Shown piece after piece: positions 34,309-40,721 of a stretch of 40,721 nucleotides of DNA. A model generated the notes under the pieces. That model did not search any database. It had not been told where the DNA came from and saw nothing but the letters and a program-made list of their open reading frames with translations. Position numbers and translations under genes: made by a program. Where the stretch lies: the NCBI GenBank assembly GCA_009392775.1, contig VFFT01000069.1:1-40721 (forward strand), in the 5' to 3' direction. The DNA is from SAR202 cluster bacterium (GTDB taxonomy: Bacteria > Chloroflexota > Dehalococcoidia > UBA3495). Position 1 is the first letter of the stretch, and the number at the start of each line of letters is the position of its first letter.

Positions 34309-36234
34309 TTAATCAACGGACCTCAGCCACCACATTACACCCAGCACTATCGTACCGAGCATAGTACCCAAAGCATAGGAATATACATGTCCCGTAATGT
34401 GCATTTTCATTGATATTCCCACTTTTTTCACAATCCATCCTGGACCATTAACACCGATATCGTTGACTATAACGCGGTCAAATAAACCCAGGAGCCTGGC
34501 ACTTGTTAAGACGATAGTTTCAACTATCCATTGATAACATTCATCCAAGTAATATTTATTTTCAACTATCTTATGCAACCAATTGAATTTGGCCCTTGTA
34601 GAATCCAAAGAGATACGTTTTCGTGCGTATATAAAATACGCCAGGACAAACGCTAATACAGCCAAAATAGTAGACAATCCAGCTATCCATGGTACTAAGT
34701 GAAAGTGAAGTTGTTTCTCAAAATAAACAAGCGTCCCTATTCCGTTAAAACTACCTGGCCAATCTAGGCTGACTAACCCAAACACTAGAGCAAACACCCC
34801 AAGTATCGACATTGTCACCGCCATACTCATAGGGGCGTCATGAGCATGCTCATGTTCGGGATTCAGCTTTCCAAAGAAGACTGCAAACATTGCCCTGCCC
34901 ATATATAGAGCACTCATAAAAGCAACCATAAATGTCAGAACAATAAAAACTGGCGGTAAGTGCTCACTAACTGCAATTAGGATTTCATCCTTACTCCAGA
35001 ACCCAGATAGTATAGGGATTCCACCGAGAGACAACGCGCCAATTGAAAATAGAAGAGCCGTTAATGGCATAACTTTTCTCAAGCCACCCATTTTCCTGAT
35101 ATCCAACTCGTCGATACTATGCATGACACTGCCAGCCCCCAAGAAAAGCAGTGCTTTTGAAAACCCATGGGCTAACAAATGGAATATGGCAGCCGTATAA
35201 CCAAACGCACCGAGTGATAACATCATCAAGCCCAAATGACTAATAGTTGAGTAGGCCAATATCCTCTTAAGATCAGTAGCGGTCAAGGCGATGGTTGCCG
35301 CTCCAAATGCAGTTATCAATCCGATCCAAGCTACGACTGTCAAAGCATCGCCAGACGCAACGAATATCGGATACGAACGTGCTACCAAGTACACTCCGGC
35401 TATGACCATAGTAGCAGCGTGAATTAAAGCACTGACCGGAGTCGGACCTTCCATAGCATCAGGCAACCAAACATGCATAGGAAATTGAGCGGATTTTCCT
35501 GCAGCTCCAGCGAACAGCAACAACGCAGCAACCGTGGCTGTAAGTTGACTCATCGAACCATTGTTCGCTGCCTCAAAAGCAGCAACCATACTAAAACTAC
35601 CCACTTCACTCCAAAGCAGAAGTATTCCAATAAGAAGGCCTACATCACCTAATCTAGTAACTATAAATGCCTTCTTAGCAGCCTCGCGCGCGGAGGGACG
35701 TTCAAACCAAAATCCGATCAGCAGATACGAACAAACGCCAACTAGCTCCCAGGCAACGTACAAGAGAAGGAAATTATCGGCCAGCACCAAGGTAAGCATA
35801 GAGGCTGCGAACAACGCATGGAACGCATAATACCAACCAAACCTAGGATCTCCATGCATATATCCCAGTGAATAAATCTGCACCATTAAGGCCACAATCG
35901 TTATCAACCCTAGTATCAGCACAGTTAGGGGATCTAAAAGCATTCCCCAAACTAGTCTTATCCCATCAGATGAATCCCCTACGAAACTCCCAGCCTCGAA
36001 CCAGTCTATAGAATATAGGCACGTCATGGATTTGGTGAACTCACTGATCCCACATCCGTTCGTGCTGCTTCCAGATTGCAAGAAATCCACAGCTACGATT
36101 GCAAACACTATTATCCCGCCCAGCATCGCCAAAATAGCTAGAAATGCTCCTTTGGCCGGCAATCGGGAGCCAAACAGAACTATCAAAGGGACGGCAATAA
36201 AACTAAAAACGGGAATCAACCACGCCCATTCCAT
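34309..36234 (-). CDS. nuoL: NADH-quinone oxidoreductase subunit L
   Basis: The distal antiporter-like subunit with the long lateral helix at the C-terminus. The 641 residues show LYVAWELVGVCSYLLIGFWFERP, AGAAGKSAQFPMHVWLPDAMEGPTPVSALIHAATMV, and LKRILAYSTISHLGLMMLSLGAFGYTAAIFHLLAHGFSKALLFLGAGSVMH. It is full length. The 155-nt gap upstream (to nuoK) contains a 7-bp inverted repeat but no obvious promoter. Confidence 0.98.
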   Translation of the reverse strand: MEWAWLIPVFSFIAVPLIVLFGSRLPAKGAFLAILAMLGGIIVFAIVAVDFLQSGSSTNGCGISEFTKSMTCLYSIDWFEAGSFVGDSSDGIRLVWGMLLDPLTVLILGLITIVALMVQIYSLGYMHGDPRFGWYYAFHALFAASMLTLVLADNFLLLYVAWELVGVCSYLLIGFWFERPSAREAAKKAFIVTRLGDVGLLIGILLLWSEVGSFSMVAAFEAANNGSMSQLTATVAALLLFAGAAGKSAQFPMHVWLPDAMEGPTPVSALIHAATMVIAGVYLVARSYPIFVASGDALTVVAWIGLITAFGAATIALTATDLKRILAYSTISHLGLMMLSLGAFGYTAAIFHLLAHGFSKALLFLGAGSVMHSIDELDIRKMGGLRKVMPLTALLFSIGALSLGGIPILSGFWSKDEILIAVSEHLPPVFIVLTFMVAFMSALYMGRAMFAVFFGKLNPEHEHAHDAPMSMAVTMSILGVFALVFGLVSLDWPGSFNGIGTLVYFEKQLHFHLVPWIAGLSTILAVLAFVLAYFIYARKRISLDSTRAKFNWLHKIVENKYYLDECYQWIVETIVLTSARLLGLFDRVIVNDIGVNGPGWIVKKVGISMKMHITGHVYSYALGTMLGTIVLGVMWWLRSVD

Positions 36235-36256
36235 GTTAACTCAGCACCTTCAGAGG

Positions 36257-36289
36257 GTCACAGAAATAAAATTGATATGGTACTGTGAC
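36257..36289 (-). promoter_or_regulatory. Inverted repeat just upstream of nuoL
   Basis: GTCACAG-N19-CTGTGAC is a perfect 7-bp inverted repeat starting 23 nt before the nuoL ATG, in the only sizeable gap (36235-36389) between the nuo genes. It could be an RNA hairpin that affects nuoL translation or processing, or a protein-binding site. It does not match the CRP site arrangement. Nothing else was recognised in the gap. Confidence 0.35.
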
Positions 36290-36389
36290 TTTCTCTATCG
36301 ATCTCTCATACCGTTCGTCTATCCAATATGAACGACTAGAAAACCCGAATATATGCAATCTGCTCTCTTTATAACTATCCAACTCTAAA

Positions 36390-36710
36390 CTACCATTTCA
36401 TAACATTGATTTGACTAACATCAACGGTTCCACGGTTCCTAAATATACGAAGTATTATCGCCATGGCCAATCCTACTTCAGCGGCGGCTATTGTGATAAT
36501 AAATATGGCGATTATATGGCCGTCAAAATTAGCAAAGTGTCCTAGTCCTTCTCTATGAGCTGCCACGGCTATTAAGTTTATGTTTGCAGCATTCAACATT
36601 AATTCGATTGACATTAGGATTAATACAGCGCTTCTTCTAACCAGGACACCATATGCTCCAAGCCCAAAGAGTATCGCACTTAATATTTGAAAATATACTA
36701 GTGGCATCAT
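36390..36710 (-). CDS. nuoK: NADH-quinone oxidoreductase subunit K
   Basis: A small three-helix membrane subunit. It shows VYFQILSAILFGLGAYGVLVRRSAVLILMSIELMLNAANINLIAV, with the conserved Glu of helix 2, and AAAEVGLAMAIILRIFR with the Glu of helix 3. The ATG at 36710 gives MMPLVYFQ, which matches the usual MIPL start. The ATG at 36731 would overlap nuoJ by 20 nt and add 7 unusual residues. The start lies one base after the nuoJ stop, with GGAGAGGA inside nuoJ. Confidence 0.95.
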   Translation of the reverse strand: MMPLVYFQILSAILFGLGAYGVLVRRSAVLILMSIELMLNAANINLIAVAAHREGLGHFANFDGHIIAIFIITIAAAEVGLAMAIILRIFRNRGTVDVSQINVMKW

Positions 36711-36711
36711 A

Positions 36712-37200
36712 CTAATTACTATCCTCTCCATCAGACCGGGCTATCACAATAGCCCCAATTAAAGCCACTAAAAGTACTAGAGACGCTATCTCAAACGGGA
36801 TAGCCCATGTAGTAAACAATGAGTTTCCTATTGCGCTGAAGTCAGCATGCTGGGGACCTACTACCGTGTCCGCCGTTTGCCAAAAAGACATCCCTAATAC
36901 CCCTATGAGCACGAGGGAACATATTGCCGCTATAGGCCACAATCTATTATCGGATATCCTTGGGTAATCTGAAGACCTAGTCATCATTATTGCGAATAAC
37001 AACACAATCACCACTGCGCCACCATAGATGAGCACTTGGACCAATGCTAAAAATTCGCTAAACAAAATTAGATAAATTCCAGCGGTGGCCATTAACGAGA
37101 CTAGCAAGAATAGCGCAGCATGAACAATATTTCGAGAAGCTACTACCCCTAGCCCTCCCAGCAAAGCCATGCCACTCAAAACCAAAAACAATATTGTCAT
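36712..37200 (-). CDS. nuoJ: NADH-quinone oxidoreductase subunit J
   Basis: A membrane subunit of 162 residues with five hydrophobic segments. NIVHAALFLLVSLMATAGIYLILFSEFLALVQVLIYGGAVVIVLLFAIMM contains the conserved helix-3 core with the pi-bulge region. The C-terminal helix ends with VALIGAIVIARSDGEDSN. It lies between nuoI (72 bp) and nuoK, as in most bacterial nuo operons. Confidence 0.95.
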   Translation of the reverse strand: MTILFLVLSGMALLGGLGVVASRNIVHAALFLLVSLMATAGIYLILFSEFLALVQVLIYGGAVVIVLLFAIMMTRSSDYPRISDNRLWPIAAICSLVLIGVLGMSFWQTADTVVGPQHADFSAIGNSLFTTWAIPFEIASLVLLVALIGAIVIARSDGEDSN

Positions 37201-37272
37201 GACAATCTACCTAATATCAGCAGTGGCCGATGGAATATTTTCGTGAAGCCCAATGTACGACGTATCACTTCC

Positions 37273-37794
37273 TTAGCTTCCCTCTGCCACTACATCTTCA
37301 GATTCTTTTTTTTGCTTTTCTATCACTGAGGGTGGAATCCAATCCGTTTCAGACTGATACTTCTTTCCAATCTCCAACAACTCAGGCAAATTAACTCTGT
37401 CACCATTTCTAGAATAGGTGCTCATCTCATGCTCGTGACTCATAACAATCGCGTCAAAATTACACAGTTCAACACAAATCCCACAGAGAATGCAACGATT
37501 CAAGTTTATCTCGAAATAATCAACTATTTTTCGCCTAGAACTCTTGCCTTCTTCGTTTAGCGGATTATCTTTCATACTAGCCGACATACACTGGGTTGGG
37601 CAGTTCCTGATACATACCATGCACCCAGTACAAAATGGTTCTGGCACTTCTTCATCCCAGGTTAAGGCAGGGAATCCCATGAATCTATCTCTTACCGGAG
37701 TCGGCTTCTTGGGATATTCCTGTGTAATAGGCTTCCTAATCCCTTTCATAGTTGAACCCAATGTAAGCATCAGCCCTTTCAAACTGTTCAACAT
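37273..37794 (-). CDS. nuoI: NADH-quinone oxidoreductase subunit I (two 4Fe-4S)
   Basis: The ferredoxin-like subunit that carries clusters N6a and N6b. The cysteines are at 55, 58, 61, 65 (CTGCMVCIRNC) and 101, 104, 107, 111 (CILCGICVELC), both CxxCxxCxxxC patterns intact. The N-terminal amphipathic region (LKGLMLTLGSTMKG) is typical. The C-terminal ~45 residues are charged. It follows nuoH by 2 nt, so the genes are coupled. Confidence 0.96.
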   Translation of the reverse strand: MLNSLKGLMLTLGSTMKGIRKPITQEYPKKPTPVRDRFMGFPALTWDEEVPEPFCTGCMVCIRNCPTQCMSASMKDNPLNEEGKSSRRKIVDYFEINLNRCILCGICVELCNFDAIVMSHEHEMSTYSRNGDRVNLPELLEIGKKYQSETDWIPPSVIEKQKKESEDVVAEGS

Positions 37795-37796
37795 TA

Positions 37797-38936
37797 CTAA
37801 ATCCTCGCACCGTCATTTACGTTACGGTTCCTCTTCTGTTCGGCCTGCCGAGCTCTGATTTCTTCCACCCTTCTCGCAGGGCCTTTTACCCGTTGATATA
37901 TAAAATAGCTAACCACAAGAAGACCTAGCAATGACATACAAGTCAATGTCCATGGTGGTAGATTATAGAACAAATATATAGCCGTTATAACGATAGTGTA
38001 AAAAGCGAGTGGAACCATTACTTTCCAGGCAAACGCCATTAGTTGATCTATTCTCAATCTCGGGAAAGTTCCTCTAACCCAGAACACTACTAAGACAATT
38101 CCGTAAACTTTTATTAAGAACCATACTATCCCAGGCAATACAGGACCAAGCCAACCACCTAGGAAGAATATAGTTATCATAGTTGCTATTGCAAAAGTGT
38201 TGATGTATTCAGCTAAAAAGAAAACTGACCAGTGCGCCCCACTGTACTCCACAAACGGACCACCAGATATCTCGGACTCTGCATGGTATATATCGAAAGG
38301 TGTTCTACCCACTTCCGCCAGGCCGGAAATGAAAAATATGACCAATCCCAGGGGTAATATCAAGCCGTATATCAATGGGTTTTGATCGGCCACAATCACT
38401 CTCAAATCTAGCGACTGAGACAACATTCCAACCGCGACTACAACCATTATTATAGGGATTTCGTAGCTAATAAGTTGAGCTGCAGAACGCAGTCCACCAA
38501 TGACGCCATATTTATTAGCAGATCCCCATCCAGCTAGGACCAGCCCTAGTATCCCAAAGACGGATACAGCTGTGATATAGAGTAATCCCAGTTCTAGATT
38601 CTGAATTCCTATAGTTTCTGTTATAGGTATAGTTACCCAGACCATGAAAGCCGATACAACCACTATCACTGGGGCAATCCAGAAAATGGCTTTGTCTGAC
38701 GCGCTGGGTAAAATATCTTCTTTGAGCACCAATTTGACTGCATCTGCAATAGGTTGTAATAGCCCGAACGGCCCTGTCCTTGTAGGACCCAGACGTCTCT
38801 GCAACCTTCCGAGTGCCTTTCTTTCTAACCAAGTCAGAGACAATACTATGAACGACAAAACACCAAACAGTATTCCGAGTGCGGTCACCGTACTCTGGAC
38901 ATCAGAAATTGTTATGTAAAGTACAGGGTTGACCAT
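37797..38936 (-). CDS. nuoH: NADH-quinone oxidoreductase subunit H
   Basis: The quinone-chamber membrane subunit, 379 residues. It shows LTWLERKALGRLQRRLGPTRTGPFGLLQPIADAVKLVLKED, GLRSAAQLISYEIPI, GLAEVGRTPFDIYHAESEISGGPFVEYSGAHWSVFFLAEYIN, and VWVRGTFPRLRIDQLMAFAWK, all in expected order. A ~35-residue basic C-terminal tail is an extension. Immediately upstream is nuoD, so no nuoEFG genes lie between them. Confidence 0.98.
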   Translation of the reverse strand: MVNPVLYITISDVQSTVTALGILFGVLSFIVLSLTWLERKALGRLQRRLGPTRTGPFGLLQPIADAVKLVLKEDILPSASDKAIFWIAPVIVVVSAFMVWVTIPITETIGIQNLELGLLYITAVSVFGILGLVLAGWGSANKYGVIGGLRSAAQLISYEIPIIMVVVAVGMLSQSLDLRVIVADQNPLIYGLILPLGLVIFFISGLAEVGRTPFDIYHAESEISGGPFVEYSGAHWSVFFLAEYINTFAIATMITIFFLGGWLGPVLPGIVWFLIKVYGIVLVVFWVRGTFPRLRIDQLMAFAWKVMVPLAFYTIVITAIYLFYNLPPWTLTCMSLLGLLVVSYFIYQRVKGPARRVEEIRARQAEQKRNRNVNDGARI

Positions 38937-38939
38937 AAA

Positions 38940-40070
38940 CTACCTGTCTACCTCACCCAAAACTATATCTAACGACCCCAAAATCACTACCGAATCTGCT
39001 ATCCACGAGTCTTTTAAAAGCCTCTCCAACGCTGACAGGTTACAAAAAGAAGGCGGGCGCACCTTTAATCTATACGGGCGGTCAGTCCCGTTACTCACCA
39101 GGAACACACCAAGTTCACCACGAGGATTCTCCGCCCTGACGTAAACTTCTCCGGCTGGAGGTCTTATCAGTCTTCGTCCTAACGAAGATGTCACTGGACC
39201 GTCTGGAATCTGTTCAAGAGCTTGCTCCACAATACTCAACGATTCATACATCTCTTGGACTCTGACCCAATGCCTGTCCCAACAATCACCATCAAGACCT
39301 ATTGGTACCTCAAATTCAAACCTATCATAAACAGAGTACGGTTGTGCTTTTCGAACATCGTAATCCACTCCGCACCCGCGGAGACACGGACCGGTCAAGC
39401 CGTATTCAATTGCCTCGGATTTACTGATAGTGCCTATATCTTTCAGACGTGACAGAAAGATTTCATTGAATGTTAGTATTTTATCGCTTTCCTCAACATC
39501 CTCTCTAAGCAGAGGCAACAGGTCAGAGATTAACTGACCAAAGTTATCTGGCAAGTCTTCCTTAAGCCCACCAATCCTGAAATAATTGTGCATCATTCTC
39601 GCGCCAGAAATTTCTTCGAACAGGGCCTGTATCCTCTCCCTCCCGCGGAACGCCATCATAGTAGGCGTCATAGCACCTGCATCTAAACCAATGGTTCCCA
39701 CGTAGAGAAGATGGCTTGCTATTCTATTCAACTCACACAATATTACTCTGACATACTCGGCTCGCTCGGGGACTTCCAAATCCATCAATTTCTCAACAGC
39801 CTGACAATAGACCAACTCGTTATTAAAGTTAGCGAGGTAATCTAGTCTATCGAACAAGGTTATTATTTGATGATATTGCTCACCTTCACAAAGCTTCTCT
39901 GAACCTCTGTGGAGATATCCGATATGCGGCTGCACACTGGTAATTTTCTCTCCATCTATACCTAGGACCATCCTGAACACGCCATGCGTGGATGGATGTT
40001 GCGGGCCCATGTTGAGTAGCAAATCAACAGAGTTCGGATTGTTTCTTGATTCAGTTACAACTTCAGGCAT
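38940..40070 (-). CDS. nuoD: NADH-quinone oxidoreductase subunit D (49-kDa type)
   Basis: The 49-kDa-type subunit forming the quinone site with NuoB and NuoH. It shows LLLNMGPQHPSTHGVFRMVLGIDGEKI, PHIGYLHRGSEKLCE, LDYLANFNNELVYCQAVEKL, LTGPCLRGCGVDYDVRKAQPYSVYDRFEFEVP and AENPRGELGVFLVSNG. It ends with the conserved LGEVDR. A TTG at 40091 would add seven residues without a clear ribosome site; I used the ATG at 40070, giving 376 residues, though its AGGA is very close. NuoC is not fused to it. Confidence 0.96.
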   Translation of the reverse strand: MPEVVTESRNNPNSVDLLLNMGPQHPSTHGVFRMVLGIDGEKITSVQPHIGYLHRGSEKLCEGEQYHQIITLFDRLDYLANFNNELVYCQAVEKLMDLEVPERAEYVRVILCELNRIASHLLYVGTIGLDAGAMTPTMMAFRGRERIQALFEEISGARMMHNYFRIGGLKEDLPDNFGQLISDLLPLLREDVEESDKILTFNEIFLSRLKDIGTISKSEAIEYGLTGPCLRGCGVDYDVRKAQPYSVYDRFEFEVPIGLDGDCWDRHWVRVQEMYESLSIVEQALEQIPDGPVTSSLGRRLIRPPAGEVYVRAENPRGELGVFLVSNGTDRPYRLKVRPPSFCNLSALERLLKDSWIADSVVILGSLDIVLGEVDR

Positions 40071-40119
40071 ATTCCTGACTTCAAACCTCAATTATGCTGT
40101 TATTTTCAGGGTACGTTAT

Positions 40120-40389
40120 CTATACGAATCTTATCTCAGGTTCTTTAGGCGGAGTGACCAAACTACTCATCCACACTTTGTCATCGTCATAGAACCCTGC
40201 TTCGATAAGAACCTCATCCAATATTCCGAGACCTTCACAGTCTTCCAGATAAATTCCTATTTCCCTACGAAGAGCCTTCCTCGCTTTCTCCGCTGTATCC
40301 CCAAATCCAGTTATCAACAACTCAGGGCAATATGCTTCGTGGTTGTTTCCTAGATTGGACTCTTCAATTTGATAAACAATGCTGTCCAC
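40120..40389 (-). CDS. HicB-like (UPF0150-type) small protein
   Basis: An 89-residue protein with the HicB-like fold signature: NNHEAYCPELLITGFGDTAEKARKALRREI resembles the YHAYCPDLPGC...GDTxEEAL pattern of HicB/UPF0150 proteins. There is no C-terminal DNA-binding domain, and no hicA gene is next to it. The start is GTG with AGGTG upstream. It sits between nuoD and a similar 85-residue gene, inside the complex I operon. Its role is unknown; I would not call it an antitoxin without a partner toxin. Confidence 0.7.
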   Translation of the reverse strand: MDSIVYQIEESNLGNNHEAYCPELLITGFGDTAEKARKALRREIGIYLEDCEGLGILDEVLIEAGFYDDDKVWMSSLVTPPKEPEIRFV

Positions 40390-40407
40390 TTCAACGCACC
40401 TAAAACA

Positions 40408-40665
40408 TCATGCTAAGTCTTCTAAGAATTCTAAGTGAATTTCTGTTTCGTCCCTGACATCCAAAAACCCTATTACACTAAGGGAATAGCCTAGAGTCCC
40501 TGCTGTATCTTGGAATTCTATCCACGATCTGACGACATGGACTAACTCTTCGTGAACCATGTCCAGAGACTCTCCAGAAGACTCTAGCCCAAGGTCTGAC
40601 AAACCTGACCAATATACGCCATCAACCAGTCGTGTTTCTGCTTTTAGAGTAATAGAGTCTGACAT
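40408..40665 (-). CDS. HicB-like small protein, paralogue of the downstream neighbour
   Basis: An 85-residue acidic protein with a layout like the neighbouring gene: an N-terminal strand pair (ITLKAETRLVDGVYWSGLSDLGLES), a helix (SLDMVHEELVHVVRSWIEFQDT) and a C-terminal strand (GYSLSVIGFLDV). It looks like a diverged HicB-like domain without a DNA-binding part. Its ATG lies 3 nt after the nuoC stop, with the AGGAG inside the nuoC end, and it ends 18 nt before the next gene, so it is co-transcribed with nuo genes. Function unknown. Confidence 0.65.
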   Translation of the reverse strand: MSDSITLKAETRLVDGVYWSGLSDLGLESSGESLDMVHEELVHVVRSWIEFQDTAGTLGYSLSVIGFLDVRDETEIHLEFLEDLA

Positions 40666-40668
40666 TTT

Positions 40669-40721
40669 TTAGAACTCCTGATATTCATGGAAATCATACT
40701 CTTTCCTGCCTGGGTGCCCTT
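40669..40721 (-). CDS. nuoC: NADH-quinone oxidoreductase subunit C (C-terminal fragment, cut by window)
   Basis: Only the last 16 residues are visible, read as GHPGRKEYDFHEYQEF and a TAA at 40671-40669. The GHPxRK pattern is the conserved C-terminal end of NuoC (30-kDa subunit), and the position upstream of nuoD fits. The bulk of the gene lies beyond the window. Confidence 0.7.
   Translation of the reverse strand, partial: GHPGRKEYDFHEYQEF

Noticed and set aside
39988..40353. 121-codon plus-strand open frame across nuoD and the HicB-like gene
   Set aside because: It overlaps two better-supported minus-strand genes and has no recognisable domain.
1..40721. Insertion sequences, prophage genes, CRISPR arrays or rRNA genes
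   Set aside because: None seen: no transposase, integrase or spaced direct repeats, and the gene order is ordinary chromosomal.

Overview
The window looks like a chromosomal stretch of a free-living, moderately AT-rich bacterium, most likely a member of the Chloroflexota and possibly the marine SAR202/Dehalococcoidia group. This assignment is an inference. It rests on the large membrane protein with a YYY (DUF2298) domain known mainly from Chloroflexota and archaea, on an xdhC gene, on an anaerobic-type cobalamin operon and on a complex I operon without nuoEFG. GTG and TTG starts are frequent. I see no mobile elements, tRNA or rRNA genes, or CRISPR arrays. Nearly all the sequence is core or metabolic genes with short gaps.

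Layout. (1) 1-5184: the 3'-truncated xdhC on the minus strand, then on the plus strand a class I glutamine-amidotransferase-like protein that has lost its catalytic Cys and His, gyrA, a hairpin cluster, and an alpha/beta hydrolase with its own promoter. (2) 14818 down to 5188, minus strand: a cobalamin riboswitch and terminator followed by cbiC-cbiX-cbiD-cbiT-cbiL-cbiF-cbiG-cbiH, an HpcH/HpaI-type aldolase, a BtuF-like corrinoid-binding protein and a flavin reductase. This is the oxygen-independent corrin-ring pathway plus accessory genes. cbiE and cbiJ are absent here. (3) 14979-18755: aroA (plus) converging on leuS (minus). (4) 18880-23656, plus strand: trkH-trkA with a near-consensus promoter, then a second promoter and a usp / single-domain TrkA-N / full TrkA / pheA operon. 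(5) 28144-23681, minus: a 1487-residue GT-C glycosyltransferase/DUF2298 fusion, preceded by gap, eno and a small LOG-like (TIGR00725-type) protein. (6) 40721-31260, minus: respiratory complex I genes nuoC(partial)-[two HicB-like ORFs]-nuoD-H-I-J-K-L-M-N, with translationally close junctions.

How it fits together. Low cobalamin should relieve riboswitch termination and turn on corrin-ring synthesis together with corrinoid capture and, by inference, corrinoid reduction. The Trk genes make a K+ uptake system with several regulatory RCK subunits. gap and eno are glycolytic/gluconeogenic. GAPDH carries substitutions at the positions that normally favour NAD, suggesting NADP use. The complex I operon has the membrane arm and the quinone/connecting module but no NADH-dehydrogenase module (nuoEFG) where it usually sits, so this copy may take electrons from another donor or use unlinked nuoEFG.

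The most unusual points are the dead amidotransferase homologue, the His-to-Arg change in CbiC, the four-cysteine insert in CbiX, the GAPDH cofactor-site changes, and the two HicB-like ORFs inside the nuo operon.
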